DNA from: Bordetella parapertussis | GTDB taxonomy: Bacteria; Pseudomonadota; Gammaproteobacteria; Burkholderiales; Burkholderiaceae_B | Reading direction: 5' to 3' | DNA length: 64,000 nucleotides | Assembly: GCA_945903445.1 (NCBI GenBank) | Contig: CAMDNZ010000014.1 | Coordinates: 1-64,000, forward strand | Part shown: one piece after another, positions 24,209 to 34,065 of the stretch | How positions within the stretch are numbered: the first letter of the stretch is position 1 | Layout of the letters: every line of letters starts with the position of its first letter | Made by a program: the position numbers and the translations under genes | Notes under the pieces: generated by a model | Databases searched by the model: none | What the model saw: only the letters and a program-made list of their open reading frames with translations | Told to the model about the DNA's origin: nothing

Positions 24209-26638
24209 CTAGTTGCGCACCGGTTTGCCTGTCTTCAACAGGCCACCTATGCGCTCTTGTGTTTTGGGATGACCCAGCAAGGAAATGAACGCCTCGCGTT
24301 CCAGGCCGAGCATCCACGCGTCGTCGACCTCGGTATCGGGATCGACATCGCCACCGCACAGCACGTGTGCGACGGTGCAGCCCAGCAGGAAGTCGTGCTC
24401 GGAGATAAAACCGCCGTCACGCATATTCACCAATTGCACCTTGAGCGTGGCTGCGCCATCCCGCCCCGCAACCTTGAACGGCTCGGCGGGGGGAGGCCGA
24501 TATCCGCTGCGCGCCAAACCAAGCGCATGATGCACAGAAGCCGCCAGTAAAGCGTCGGGGTGCATGACCACAGGATCGGTTTCGCGCAGATAGCCCATCG
24601 CCAGCGCCTCCAGAGCGGACGGCGATACCTTCGCACCCGCGACCGCTTCGGCAAATTTGCGCAAGAAAGCCAGCAAGGGCATGTCGGGCGCAGCCAAGGC
24701 ACGCTGCTCGGCAGCGCGTCTCGCACAATAGGCCAGGCCGCCCGCGCCAGGCACCAGGCCGACGCCCACTTCGACCAGGCCGATGTATGTCTCGAACGCC
24801 GCGACCCGAGCCGTGGCATGCACGGCCAATTCGCAGCCGCCGCCCAAGGCCAAACCGCGCAGGGCCGCAACCGTGGGCACGCGGGCATAACGCAGGCTGA
24901 GCGCGGCATCTTGCAAACGCCGCTCGATAGGTTCGATGGCAGCGGGACCGTCTTTCTGAACGGCGGGCAGCATGCTTTGCAGATCGGCCCCGGCCGAGAA
25001 CGGCTCGCCGTCTTGCCAGATGACCAACGCCTCGTAATCGGCTTCGGCCCGCTGCACCGCGTCGATCAGCCCCTCGGTCACATCCAGGCTGATGGTATGC
25101 ATCTTGGTCTTGAACGACGCCACCAGCACCGTCTGCGGATGTGGTGCCGGCAAGGTCCAAAGCCGCAAGTGATCGTTCTCGTGGACGGTTTGGCCCGTCA
25201 GGCGAGGGGCTTCGCCGGCCAAGCGGACACCCGAGAGATGATTGCGATACACCGGCAGATCGCGACGCGGCTCGAACTGACCGGAGACCGGGTTGTACGA
25301 ACCTTGCGCCTGGTGAGGACCGCCCGCATCGGCCACTGGCCCTCGGGTCACCCACTCGGGCAGCGGCATATCCGACAGGCAACGGCCGGCCTGGCGATCG
25401 TCCTCGATCCACTCGGCTACGGCTAGCCAGCCTGCGGCCTGCCATGTCTCGAAGGGGCCGGTGCCTTGGCCGAAGCCCCAGCGCATGGCGTAGTCGACGT
25501 CGCGGGCAGTGTCGGCGATATCGGCCAGATGGACCGCGGCGTAGTGGAATGTGTCGCGCAGCACCGCCCACACGAACTGGGCCTGAGGATGACCGGACTC
25601 GCGCAGACCTTTCATACGGGCCACGGGATCGCGCTGAGCCAGCAAGGCAGCCACCTCGGGATCGACCTTGCCCTCGGCCGGCACATAATCGCGCTTGGCC
25701 GGATCGAGCCTCAAAATGGACTTGCCCGATTTTTTATAAAACCCGGCACCGGCCTTCTGCCCCAACGCGCCCTGCTCGACCAATGCGGCCAGCACGGGCG
25801 GCGTGGCGAAGTGCGCGCTAAACGGGTCGTCGGGCAGACCCTTCTGCATGGTGCCGATGACATGCGCCAAGGTATCCAGCCCAACGACATCGGCCGTGCG
25901 GAACGTGCCCGATTTTGCGCGCCCCAGGCGCTTGCCAGTCAGTTCGTCCACCAATTCGTAGGTCAGGCCATAGCGTTCGGCCTCGATCATCGTGGATAAG
26001 ATGCCGAACACGCCGATACGGTTGCCGATGAAATTGGGCGTGTCGCGTGCCCGCACGACATTTTTGCCCAAGCCCTCGACCAAGAAGGTTTCCAGCGCAT
26101 CGAGCCCAGCGGCTGCGGTGCGTGAGGTGGGAATCAATTCGACCAGCGACATGTAGCGCGGTGGATTAAAGAAATGCACGCCGCAAAAGCGAGCATGCAT
26201 GCCCTCGGGCAGCACTTCGGACAGCGACTCGATCGACAGACCGGAGGTGTTGCTGGCCAACCAGGCATCGGCTGCCATGGCGGGCGCGATGCGTGCATAC
26301 AGATCGCGTTTGAGATCGAGCCGTTCGGCAATGGCCTCGATGACCAGATCGCACTCGCCCAGCAGGTCGAGATGCTCATCGTAGTTCGCGGGCTGGATTC
26401 GGCGTGCGACGGCTGGCGATCCCAGCGGCGCGGGGTTCATTTTGGCGAGTCGGACGATGGCCTGCCGGGCAATGGCGCTTTTATCGCCCGAGGGCGACGG
26501 CAGATCGAACAACACGACGGGCAGGCCGGCATTTGCAGCGTGCGCAGCGATTTGCGCACCCATCACGCCGGCACCTAGCACAGCCAAGCGCCGAACGGAA
26601 TGAGCAGGCCGGACAGCGGCCGATTGAGGTGTTGCCAT
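24209..26638 (-). CDS. 3-hydroxyacyl-CoA dehydrogenase/enoyl-CoA hydratase (FadN-like)
   Basis: 809 residues. The N-terminal half is an NAD-dependent 3-hydroxyacyl-CoA dehydrogenase: VLGAGVMGAQIAAHAANAG at about 19-37, then GVHFFNPPRYMSLVEL and NFIGNRIG. The C-terminal part is a crotonase-type hydratase domain (GLALGGGCELAVHA, GLVEVGVGLVPGAGG). Dehydrogenase-first order fits the FadN/HadAB-like type rather than the hydratase-first E. coli FadB. It acts before the thiolase in fatty acid beta-oxidation. GGAGAC precedes the ATG. A PsrA-like half-palindrome lies about 100 bases upstream. Confidence 0.9.
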   Translation of the reverse strand: MATPQSAAVRPAHSVRRLAVLGAGVMGAQIAAHAANAGLPVVLFDLPSPSGDKSAIARQAIVRLAKMNPAPLGSPAVARRIQPANYDEHLDLLGECDLVIEAIAERLDLKRDLYARIAPAMAADAWLASNTSGLSIESLSEVLPEGMHARFCGVHFFNPPRYMSLVELIPTSRTAAAGLDALETFLVEGLGKNVVRARDTPNFIGNRIGVFGILSTMIEAERYGLTYELVDELTGKRLGRAKSGTFRTADVVGLDTLAHVIGTMQKGLPDDPFSAHFATPPVLAALVEQGALGQKAGAGFYKKSGKSILRLDPAKRDYVPAEGKVDPEVAALLAQRDPVARMKGLRESGHPQAQFVWAVLRDTFHYAAVHLADIADTARDVDYAMRWGFGQGTGPFETWQAAGWLAVAEWIEDDRQAGRCLSDMPLPEWVTRGPVADAGGPHQAQGSYNPVSGQFEPRRDLPVYRNHLSGVRLAGEAPRLTGQTVHENDHLRLWTLPAPHPQTVLVASFKTKMHTISLDVTEGLIDAVQRAEADYEALVIWQDGEPFSAGADLQSMLPAVQKDGPAAIEPIERRLQDAALSLRYARVPTVAALRGLALGGGCELAVHATARVAAFETYIGLVEVGVGLVPGAGGLAYCARRAAEQRALAAPDMPLLAFLRKFAEAVAGAKVSPSALEALAMGYLRETDPVVMHPDALLAASVHHALGLARSGYRPPPAEPFKVAGRDGAATLKVQLVNMRDGGFISEHDFLLGCTVAHVLCGGDVDPDTEVDDAWMLGLEREAFISLLGHPKTQERIGGLLKTGKPVRN

Positions 26639-26739
26639 TTGGGGAGTCTCCAGTCGTTCTTAGAACACCAGAGTAGCGCATCGCAGCAATCCTGAGCAGG
26701 CTCTGACAATGATCCTTACAACCCGTCTGTGTCAGTAAA

Positions 26740-26755
26740 TTCAAACAACGTTCGA
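26740..26755. promoter_or_regulatory. Possible fatty-acid regulator operator upstream of the fad pair
   Basis: TTCAAACAACGTTCGA is an imperfect inverted repeat (TTCAAAC/GTTCGA around AAC), about 85 bases upstream of the FadN-like start. It resembles PsrA-type sites built on GAAAC-N4-GTTTC. No regulator gene is nearby, and chance occurrence is quite possible. Confidence 0.25.
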
Positions 26756-26779
26756 TATCTTGCCGTCATCCCCCCGCGA

Positions 26780-28000
26780 TCAGTCTTCGCCCGGTTCTCC
26801 AGCCACGGACACGCCAATTCGTACCAGGCGGTAGGCGATACCGTCGATCAGACGCCGCCACAGCCCGCGTCGACGGTACGCGTCGTGACGCACTTGGACA
26901 CCGCCTTCCGCTACCGCGCGCTCCAACGAGCGTTTCAGTCGGTCGGCAAAATCGATCTCCTCGACCACGACATTGGCTTCACGGGCCAGCAGGAAACTGA
27001 ACGGATCGATGTTCGACGAGCCTACTGTGGCCAAGCCGTCGATAACGGCCACCTTGGCATGCAGGTAGCTGGGCATGTACTCGTAAATCTCGACGCCGCC
27101 TGCCAATAGCGGGTCGTACAGTGCACGCGTGGCGTGATACTGCATGCGATATTCGACCTTGCCCTGCACCAACACCCGAACTCGCACGCCGCGTTGGGCC
27201 GCCCGGATCAAGGCCTGCTGAAACTGGCGGCCTGGCAGAAAATACGCATTGGCGATGAAGATGTCGGTTTGCGCGCGTTCGATGCCATACAGATAGGCCT
27301 GTTCGAACGTCCGGCGATAACGCAGGTTGTCACGCAGGACCAGTGCGGCGCTCATGGGCCCTTCGCCGTGGCTGGCCAGCGTCTCGAAGCTTGGGGGATG
27401 CGCCAACTCCAAGCGCTGCCAAGTACTCGGATGACGTCCCAGTCGCAGCCAATTCAAGTGCAACCACAACAACTTCTGAATGTGCGCGGCATGGGCCACG
27501 ATGGGCCCGCGCAGGGCCACGGCATAATCGAAGCGCGGGACCGACGGGCCAGCCTCAGGCGTGAGGTCGTCGTAGTCGTCGATGATATTGATCCCGCCGA
27601 CGAATCCCAGCTCGCCATCGATGACCGCAATTTTTCGATGCATGCGCCGCAGCCGCTGGCGCGAGGGAATCCATTTGGCAAACCATTTCGGCTCGGGCCG
27701 ATACACCATGACTCGCGCACCCGCCTGCTGCAGGACCGATACCAGATGGGGGGCCGTATCGGCCGCGCCAAAACCATCGACCACCACCCGGACTTTGATC
27801 CCACGGCGGCTGGCGTTGAGCAGACTGAGCAAAACCTGCCGCCCGGTTCGATCCAAGGTGAAGATATAGGTTTCGAGGTGTACGCTGTGACGCGCCGTGT
27901 CGATGGCTTCGCACAGCCTCGGAAAGAAATCGCTGCCATTTTCGAGCAAAGTGATTTCATTGCCCTGCGTCCAGTCCAACTGGACAATGCTGGCCTTCAA
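26780..28000 (-). CDS. clsB: Cardiolipin synthase ClsB
   Basis: 406 residues of the phospholipase D superfamily with two HKD motifs: MHRKIAVIDGELGFVGG in the first half and YLHAKVAVIDGLATVGSSN in the second. It lacks the N-terminal membrane helices of ClsA and has the length and SNIDPFSF ending block of ClsB. It makes cardiolipin from phosphatidylglycerol at the inner membrane. Its ATG overlaps the stop of the upstream endonuclease/exonuclease/phosphatase gene (ATGA), an arrangement also known for E. coli ybhP-clsB, which strengthens the ClsB call. Confidence 0.9.
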   Translation of the reverse strand: MKASIVQLDWTQGNEITLLENGSDFFPRLCEAIDTARHSVHLETYIFTLDRTGRQVLLSLLNASRRGIKVRVVVDGFGAADTAPHLVSVLQQAGARVMVYRPEPKWFAKWIPSRQRLRRMHRKIAVIDGELGFVGGINIIDDYDDLTPEAGPSVPRFDYAVALRGPIVAHAAHIQKLLWLHLNWLRLGRHPSTWQRLELAHPPSFETLASHGEGPMSAALVLRDNLRYRRTFEQAYLYGIERAQTDIFIANAYFLPGRQFQQALIRAAQRGVRVRVLVQGKVEYRMQYHATRALYDPLLAGGVEIYEYMPSYLHAKVAVIDGLATVGSSNIDPFSFLLAREANVVVEEIDFADRLKRSLERAVAEGGVQVRHDAYRRRGLWRRLIDGIAYRLVRIGVSVAGEPGED

Positions 28001-28860
28001 GGCAGCTCCAACTCAGCCATGATAGGTGAGTGATCGGACAAGCGCGACCACTGCCGACCGTGCAACACGCGGGCACTGCGAACGGCAAAACCACGCTGGT
28101 AGATCCGATCCAGCCTGAACCACGGAAACACCGCAGGAAAAGTCCGCGGCGGCGGCACCAGGGCCGATGTGCCCGCACCCATGCCCAGTTGCCGGGTACG
28201 CTCCATGGCGCTCAACGCGTTGGGCACCCCGCGCAAGGTATTGGCCAGCCGCCGCATCGTGTCCCGCACACTCGGCAGTTCGCCACCATGCGTTTTAGGC
28301 GCATGGGCAAACACCTCGTACAAACCGAGTTGTTGCACGAATAGCGGCGAGAGCCGGTCGTTCCAGTCGTTGAAATCGCCTGCGATCAGAATCGGGGCCC
28401 CTTCGGGCACCAGCCGCCCGATACGCTCGACCAGGGCTTGAGTTTGCCGCGTCCGGCTGCCCGAGAACAAGCCGAGATGAACCACGAAGCAATGCACGAC
28501 GTGGCCGCCAATCGGCACCTCGGCATGCAACAGCCCACGCTGTTCCATCTTGTGGTCGGAAATATCTTGGTTTTCGTAAGACGAGATCGAAAAACGCGAC
28601 AGCAGCGCATTGCCGTGATCGGTCCGATCGCGAATCGCGTTGCGTCCATAAGCGACGTTCATGTGCAGCGCCGCACCCAAGGACTCGTGCTGCGCATCGA
28701 AACGCGAGGACTCTTCGTTACGCCCCTGTACCTCTTGCAGGAACACCAGGTCGGGCCGCAGACCATAAAGCCCCAAACGCAACGCGTTCAGGGATTCCCG
28801 GCTCATGAGCGCCGAGCGGCCCTTATGGATGTTGTAGCTGACGACACGAATGATGGACAT
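27997..28860 (-). CDS. YbhP-like endonuclease/exonuclease/phosphatase family protein
   Basis: 287 residues of the EEP fold: VVSYNIHKGRS at the N-terminus, FLQEVQGR with the metal-binding Glu, a GDFNDW core and SDHSPIMAEL with the catalytic Asp-His near the end. Members hydrolyse phosphodiesters or phosphomonoesters; the exact substrate is unknown. Translational coupling to clsB suggests a phospholipid-related role. An upstream in-frame GTG at 28866 would add two residues; ATG 28860 is preferred. Confidence 0.82.
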   Translation of the reverse strand: MSIIRVVSYNIHKGRSALMSRESLNALRLGLYGLRPDLVFLQEVQGRNEESSRFDAQHESLGAALHMNVAYGRNAIRDRTDHGNALLSRFSISSYENQDISDHKMEQRGLLHAEVPIGGHVVHCFVVHLGLFSGSRTRQTQALVERIGRLVPEGAPILIAGDFNDWNDRLSPLFVQQLGLYEVFAHAPKTHGGELPSVRDTMRRLANTLRGVPNALSAMERTRQLGMGAGTSALVPPPRTFPAVFPWFRLDRIYQRGFAVRSARVLHGRQWSRLSDHSPIMAELELP

Positions 28861-28876
28861 AAGCACTCACGCGAAA

Positions 28877-28893
28877 CAGTCACATGTGGACTG
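28877..28893 (-). terminator. Weak hairpin after aspS
   Basis: On the minus strand CAGTC and GACTG flank a 7-base loop, followed by TTTCG. It sits 16 bases past the aspS stop. The stem is only 5 bp, so confidence is low. Confidence 0.3.
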
Positions 28894-28908
28894 CTTCGGG
28901 AGGTTACT

Positions 28909-30699
28909 TCATTTCACTTCGACATTCCGCAAGCGGATGTGAAGTTCGCGCAACTGCTTCTCGTCGACCGGCGACGGCGCTTGCGTGAGCAAGCACTGCG
29001 CACGCTGAGTCTTGGGGAAAGCAATCACGTCGCGAATCGAATCGGCACCGGTCATCATGGTGCAGATGCGGTCCAGGCCGAAGGCGATACCACCGTGCGG
29101 GGGCGCGCCGTATTGCAGCGCATCCAGCAGGAAGCCGAATTTCTCCTGCGCTTCCTCAGCATCGATCTTCAGTGCGCGGAACACTTTGCTCTGCACTTCT
29201 TCGCGATGGATCCGAACCGAACCGCCACCGATTTCCCAACCGTTCAACACCATGTCGTAGGCCTTGGCAATGGCTTGGCTGGGATCGGTGGTGAGCAGGT
29301 CCTCGTGACCGTCTTTCGGGCTGGTGAACGGGTGATGTGCTGCGGTGTAGCGGTTGTCTTCTTCGTCGAACTCGAACATCGGAAAATCGACCACCCACAG
29401 CGGCTTCCAGCTCTTCTCGAACAAGCCTTGCTTCTTGCCGAATTCGCTGTGACCGATCTTCACGCGCAAGGCACCGATGGCGTCGTTGACGACCTTGGCA
29501 CGGTCTGCACCGAAGAAAATGATGTCGCCGCTTTGCGCGCCCGTGCGCGCCAACAGTTCGGCCAGTGCAGCGTCGTGGATGTTCTTGACGATGGGCGATT
29601 GCAGGCCATCGCGGCCTTTTCCGACCTCGTTGACCTTAATGTAGGCCAGACCGCGTGCACCGTAAATGCCGACAAACTGGGTGTAGGCATCGATTTCGCT
29701 ACGCGGCATTTCTGCACCGCCTGGCACGCGCAAGGCGACCACACGGCTGCCCGGCGCCGTCGCAGCGCTGGCGAACACTTTGAACTCGACGTCCTTCATC
29801 ACGTCGGTCACGTCGGTGAATGCCAGGTTCACGCGCAGATCGGGCTTGTCCGAACCATAGCACTGCATGGCATCGGCCCAGGTCATGGTGGGGAACGGCG
29901 CGGGCAGATCGACGTCCTGCACCACCTTGAAGACATGACGAATCATGCCTTCGAAGACTTCGCGAATCTCGGTTTCCGACAGGAACGAGGTTTCGCAGTC
30001 GATCTGGGTGAATTCAGGTTGACGATCGGCGCGCAAGTCTTCGTCGCGGAAGCACTTGGTGATTTGATAGTAACGGTCGAAACCGGATACCATCAGCATC
30101 TGCTTGAACAACTGAGGCGATTGCGGCAACGCGAAGAATTGGCCGTCGTTCACACGCGAGGGCACCAGATAGTCGCGCGCGCCTTCGGGCGTGCTCTTGG
30201 TCAGCATAGGCGTTTCGATGTCGATGAAGCCCAGGTTGTCCAGGAACTTACGCACCTCGATCGACACGCGATAGCGCAGCATCAGGTTCTGCTGCATTTG
30301 CGGACGGCGCAAATCCAGCACGCGATGCGTCAGACGAATGGTTTCCGACAGATTGTCGTCATCGAGCTGGAACGGCGGGGTGACCGACGCGTTCAGCACT
30401 TCGACTGCACGGCACAGAATCTCGATCTCGCCCGAGGCCAACTCGGCGTTGGCCGTCCCTTCGGGACGCAGACGCACTTCGCCCGTGATACGCAGGCAGA
30501 ACTCGTTGCGTAGCGATTCGGCAGTTTTGAAGGACTCGGCGTTATCGGGATCGAACACGATTTGCGCCAGACCGGTACGGTCGCGCAAGTCGATGAAAAT
30601 GACCCCGCCGTGGTCACGGCGGCGATTGACCCAGCCAAAAAGCGTCACGGTTTGGCCGAGATGGCTGCGGCAAACCTCACCGGTATAGCAGGTACGCAT
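28909..30699 (-). CDS. aspS: Aspartyl-tRNA synthetase
   Basis: 596 residues, the normal length for bacterial AspRS. The N-terminal OB-fold anticodon domain opens with [20 protein letters not shown]. Class II motif 2 is [18 protein letters not shown], and motif 3 is [14 protein letters not shown] near the C-terminus; the bacterial GAD insertion domain lies between. It charges tRNA-Asp in the cytoplasm. The FmdB-type gene lies just upstream in the same direction. The run of GC-rich synonymous codons is typical of this genome's core genes. Confidence 0.97.
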   Translation of the reverse strand: MRTCYTGEVCRSHLGQTVTLFGWVNRRRDHGGVIFIDLRDRTGLAQIVFDPDNAESFKTAESLRNEFCLRITGEVRLRPEGTANAELASGEIEILCRAVEVLNASVTPPFQLDDDNLSETIRLTHRVLDLRRPQMQQNLMLRYRVSIEVRKFLDNLGFIDIETPMLTKSTPEGARDYLVPSRVNDGQFFALPQSPQLFKQMLMVSGFDRYYQITKCFRDEDLRADRQPEFTQIDCETSFLSETEIREVFEGMIRHVFKVVQDVDLPAPFPTMTWADAMQCYGSDKPDLRVNLAFTDVTDVMKDVEFKVFASAATAPGSRVVALRVPGGAEMPRSEIDAYTQFVGIYGARGLAYIKVNEVGKGRDGLQSPIVKNIHDAALAELLARTGAQSGDIIFFGADRAKVVNDAIGALRVKIGHSEFGKKQGLFEKSWKPLWVVDFPMFEFDEEDNRYTAAHHPFTSPKDGHEDLLTTDPSQAIAKAYDMVLNGWEIGGGSVRIHREEVQSKVFRALKIDAEEAQEKFGFLLDALQYGAPPHGGIAFGLDRICTMMTGADSIRDVIAFPKTQRAQCLLTQAPSPVDEKQLRELHIRLRNVEVK

Positions 30700-30737
30700 G
30701 CAGGGTAACTCCGTTTGGATGCGTTGAAATAGGGACG

Positions 30738-31067
30738 TCAGGCGGCCGAAGTGCTACCAGAAGCGGGAGGCGTCGAGGGGGTGGCCGACGCAGCGGGCGC
30801 CGGGGGCGCCACAGCAGCAGGCGCTGCCTCGGACGCGCCACCCGTGGCGGGCTTGCCACCGGACGAGGCCGCCCCTCCTGAATTGTTATTGCGGAAATCG
30901 GTCACATACCAGCCCGAACCTTTGAGCTGAAAGCCGGCCGCCGTCACTTGCTTGGCGAAGGACGGCTCATGGCATTCGGGACACACCGAAAGGGGCGCGT
31001 CGGACATTTTTTGCAGGACGTCTTTGGCAAAGCCGCAGGCGCTACAACGGTAGGCATAGATAGGCAT
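30738..31067 (-). CDS. FmdB-family zinc ribbon protein
   Basis: 109 residues. It begins [12 protein letters not shown] and has two CxxC pairs (CSAC and CPEC) forming a zinc ribbon in the first 45 residues, then [11 protein letters not shown], common to the family. The rest is a low-complexity Ala/Pro/Ser/Gly-rich tail of about 45 residues. The ATG at 31067 matches the universal family start; the frame is open slightly upstream. The family has no settled biochemical role, but in many proteobacteria it lies next to aspS, as it does here. Confidence 0.88.
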   Translation of the reverse strand: MPIYAYRCSACGFAKDVLQKMSDAPLSVCPECHEPSFAKQVTAAGFQLKGSGWYVTDFRNNNSGGAASSGGKPATGGASEAAPAAVAPPAPAASATPSTPPASGSTSAA

Positions 31068-31149
31068 GGATCGGCCACGCAAGAAAATCACGGGAAGTCG
31101 ATGATTTTAGCGGGTTTATGCGGGCGCGTCCCGTATCCATGCACAGGGT

Positions 31150-32412
31150 TCAGGGCAACAAAAACATCACTGCCGCAATCAAGGTCGGTACGAGCGCGCT
31201 GATAATCAGTCGGACAGGTGAAATGCTCTCACCGGCGAAGCCCCCTTTGAGCAACGCAAATGCCGCTGGATTGGGGGCATTGGCGATGACCGTCAAGCCG
31301 CCACCCGTGACCGCTCCGGCCACCAACATGTAGCGCCACGACTCCGACGTGCCTTCTATCATGGCGCCCAGGTAGGTCAGCGCGGCATTGTCGGTCAAGG
31401 CCGTCAAACCCGCCGCCCCCCAAAACAACACGGTCGGCGATAAGCCGCCCAGCAGGTCTTGCAACCACCAGCGCTGCAAGCCGCCCAGGACGACCAGGCC
31501 GGCCAGGAAAAAACCCACCAACATGCCCTCTTTAAGCAAGAGCGGCGACTGGTGGCGGGGATAAGCATGCACGAATCCCAAGAACAGGATCAGCACGCCC
31601 AAGAACACCTCCGGGGTATGCGCGTTCAACACCACCAGGGCCAGAAAGCCCGTATGCACCAGCATGACGCTGGCGGGCACGGCGGGCGCGGCGTCGGCCT
31701 GAGCCGACTGACCCGCAGGCGGCGCATTCACGCTACTTCGGACCACGACGGTCAACAGCACCGCATTGGCGAACACGGCGATGGCTGCACGCCACCCGAA
31801 CTCGGCCAGCATGTAGGCACTATCCCAGCCGAAAGTGGCCGCCACCATCAACACGGGCGGCGCTGCATAGGCCGTCAGCACCCCGCCGATCGACACGTTG
31901 ACCAGCAGCACGGCCAGCACCAGATACTTGTGGACCTCGTTAGTGGTGTGGCGGAAATAAGTGTCGCGCAGCATCAGCGCGGCCAGCGTCATGGCGGCGG
32001 GCTCGGTAATCAGAGAGCCGGTGAGCGGGACGACCGACAAGGTCACGAAGAACAGCGCCAGCTCGCGCCGCATGGGCAAACAAGCAGCCAGTCGAGCCGC
32101 CAGCATGCCAACTAAAGCCAGAATGGGTCGACTGGCTGCCACCACCATGATGACGAAGACGAACAGCGGCTCGGTAAAGTTGCGCGACTTGACGTAAGTC
32201 ACCGCCTCGCTGGGGCCTACCACTGCCACCATGGCCAGTACCAGAGCCGTCGCCCACACCCCGAAAACGGCTTCGACCTCGCCCAAGATATGCCAAAGCC
32301 CCGCATGGCGCCCGCCTCGATGCGCCAGCCCGGTGAACACTGGCGCACAAAACGTGTGCAGGATGGCCACGGCAAACATCGTGGTGGCGATGACTTCTAT
32401 AGGCGTAGACAT
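31150..32412 (-). CDS. Putative Na+/H+ antiporter (PF07399-like)
   Basis: 420 residues with about eleven membrane helices. Charged intramembrane motifs include PLTGSLITEPAAMTLAALML and TALTDNAALTYLGAMIEG, two inverted-repeat-like Thr/Asp/Asn-containing turns seen in ion-transporter superfamily antiporters. The C-terminus has GGGLTVIANAPNPAAFALL. It most resembles the 'putative Na+/H+ antiporter' family; actual ions are untested. The ATG at 32412 starts just before the first helix; the frame is open to 32478 but lacks hydrophobic character. Confidence 0.75.
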   Translation of the reverse strand: MSTPIEVIATTMFAVAILHTFCAPVFTGLAHRGGRHAGLWHILGEVEAVFGVWATALVLAMVAVVGPSEAVTYVKSRNFTEPLFVFVIMVVAASRPILALVGMLAARLAACLPMRRELALFFVTLSVVPLTGSLITEPAAMTLAALMLRDTYFRHTTNEVHKYLVLAVLLVNVSIGGVLTAYAAPPVLMVAATFGWDSAYMLAEFGWRAAIAVFANAVLLTVVVRSSVNAPPAGQSAQADAAPAVPASVMLVHTGFLALVVLNAHTPEVFLGVLILFLGFVHAYPRHQSPLLLKEGMLVGFFLAGLVVLGGLQRWWLQDLLGGLSPTVLFWGAAGLTALTDNAALTYLGAMIEGTSESWRYMLVAGAVTGGGLTVIANAPNPAAFALLKGGFAGESISPVRLIISALVPTLIAAVMFLLP

Positions 32413-32607
32413 GGCGACAATCGGAAGGGATGAATACAAGCCGCCACCATAGAGGATGCGCCCATGCCCGGTCATCAATTTCCGCGACGCGGCGCAAATA
32501 CTTACATCGGGACTGGAAACTTATAGCAACAGACCGGGTCTGGCATCATGCTTACCCAACAGGCTTGCGCTCCATCTCGTTTCATCGCTCAGTAAGGTCG
32601 TTTTTGC

Positions 32608-33966
32608 ATGGCGCCTCCTACCGCCCAGCTTTCCAGCACCACCCGTTCTCGGACCAGCCGCCTATGCTTACTGGATGGCGTGGCTTTGCTGGTTGGTGTA
32701 GTGGTGGGAATCGGCATTTTCGGCTTTCCCCCGCTGGTGGCGCGCTACGCCAGCTCGCCGGAGATGTATATGGCGCTGTGGGTGGCGGGTGCCGTTCTGA
32801 TGCTGGCGGGCGCGTTGTGCTATGCCGAGCTGGGCTCGGCTTATCCCCATCAGGGGGGCGAGTATCACTACCTGACCCGGGCCTGGGGGCCGAGAGTCGG
32901 TTTTCTGTTCGCATGGTCGCGCGGCATGGTGGTGCAAACCGGCGCCATCGCGGCAGCGGCATTTATCTACGGCGACTACGCCAATACTCTGGTTCCGCTG
33001 GGTCGACATGGTTCGAGCTTCCATGCCGCACTGGCGGTTGTCGCCACGACGGTGCTCAATATGGCGGGCACGCGGGAATCCAAAAACGTTCAGCATGTGT
33101 TCACCGCATGCACACTGCTGGCCGTCGGGGCGGTGATCGTCGCCGGGCTGGCCGCGCCCGAAACCGTCGTCGCCCCCCTGAAAGAAGCAGTGGCACCCGC
33201 CATCGCCGCCAGCCATGCCGAAGCCTGGGCCATGGGCTTGATTCTGGTGCTGCTGACCTATGGCGGGTGGAACGAGGCCGCCTATTTATCGGGCGAACTC
33301 GACGACCCGGGCCGTAATGTCAGCCGAGTGCTACTGATCGGCACGGCCTTGGTGGCGGCCTGCTACATCCTGGCCAACTTGGCGTTTCTGGACATCTTCG
33401 GACTGCATGGCCTGCGTGAATCGCACGCGGTTGCCGCCGATCTGATGAACGCCGTGACGGGACACTATGGCGGCTTGGTGCTGGCTCTGGTGATCTGCCT
33501 GACGGCACTATGCACCATCAACGGCAGTATTTTGACGGGCGGACGCATGTATTACGCGCTGGGACGCGACGTTCCCCGGCTGCGCCTATTGGGTCGCTGG
33601 CATGCGGGCTCGCAAAGTCCGCGCCGTGCGTTAGCGTTGCAAGCGGCCATCGTTTTAGTGTTGATCGCCTTCGGCGGCTGGCACGGCAATGCCATCGAAG
33701 CCATGGTGGCCTACACCGCGCCGGTGTTCTGGATGTTCATGCTGCTGGTCGCTCTGGCGGTGTGGCGGCTGCGGGTGATCGACCCGAAGCGGCACCGGCC
33801 TTTCAAGGTGCCCTTCTACCCGCTGGTGACTGCCCTGTTCGTGTTCGCATGCGCCGCGCTCACCTATGCCAGCGTGCGCTATGCCGGAGCAGGTGCCTGG
33901 GCAGGATTGACCGTGTTGGCAGCTGGGGTGCCGCTTCTGGGCATGACGCGCGACAGACGTCAGTAA
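32608..33966 (+). CDS. APC-superfamily amino acid permease
   Basis: 452 residues with twelve membrane helices. Helix 1 holds the unwound GIGIFGFPP motif and helix 6 the TYGGWNEAAYLSGEL region, both at the substrate site in APC transporters. GALCYAELGSAYPHQGGEYHYL between helices 2 and 3 is the family's consensus. Substrate is not predictable. A ribosome-binding-like TAAGGT lies about 12 bases before the ATG. The next gene in the same direction is a PLP aminotransferase 99 bases on. Confidence 0.85.
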   Translation: MAPPTAQLSSTTRSRTSRLCLLDGVALLVGVVVGIGIFGFPPLVARYASSPEMYMALWVAGAVLMLAGALCYAELGSAYPHQGGEYHYLTRAWGPRVGFLFAWSRGMVVQTGAIAAAAFIYGDYANTLVPLGRHGSSFHAALAVVATTVLNMAGTRESKNVQHVFTACTLLAVGAVIVAGLAAPETVVAPLKEAVAPAIAASHAEAWAMGLILVLLTYGGWNEAAYLSGELDDPGRNVSRVLLIGTALVAACYILANLAFLDIFGLHGLRESHAVAADLMNAVTGHYGGLVLALVICLTALCTINGSILTGGRMYYALGRDVPRLRLLGRWHAGSQSPRRALALQAAIVLVLIAFGGWHGNAIEAMVAYTAPVFWMFMLLVALAVWRLRVIDPKRHRPFKVPFYPLVTALFVFACAALTYASVRYAGAGAWAGLTVLAAGVPLLGMTRDRRQ

Positions 33967-33971
33967 GCAGG

Positions 33972-34000
33972 TTTACATCGTCTGGCAAAGTGCTGACAAT
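33972..34000 (+). promoter_or_regulatory. Possible sigma-70 promoter for the aminotransferase gene
   Basis: TTTACA (33972-33977) and GACAAT (33995-34000) are separated by 17 bases, 65 bases before the ATG. Five of six and four of six positions match consensus. Confidence 0.35.
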
Positions 34001-34065
34001 AGATTGATATTTCGCATCGGCACTTCGCTTCGACACATCGCTTCCTCACTGCGGCATTTGCACCT

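Noticed and set aside
24417..25571. Long minus-strand open frame of 384 codons within the FadN-like gene
   Set aside because: Arg/Gly-rich shadow of the real frame caused by high GC; the FadN frame has all catalytic motifs.
28438..30513. Plus-strand open frame of 691 codons opposite aspS
   Set aside because: Antisense shadow; His/Gln-rich with no domain, while the minus strand encodes complete AspRS.
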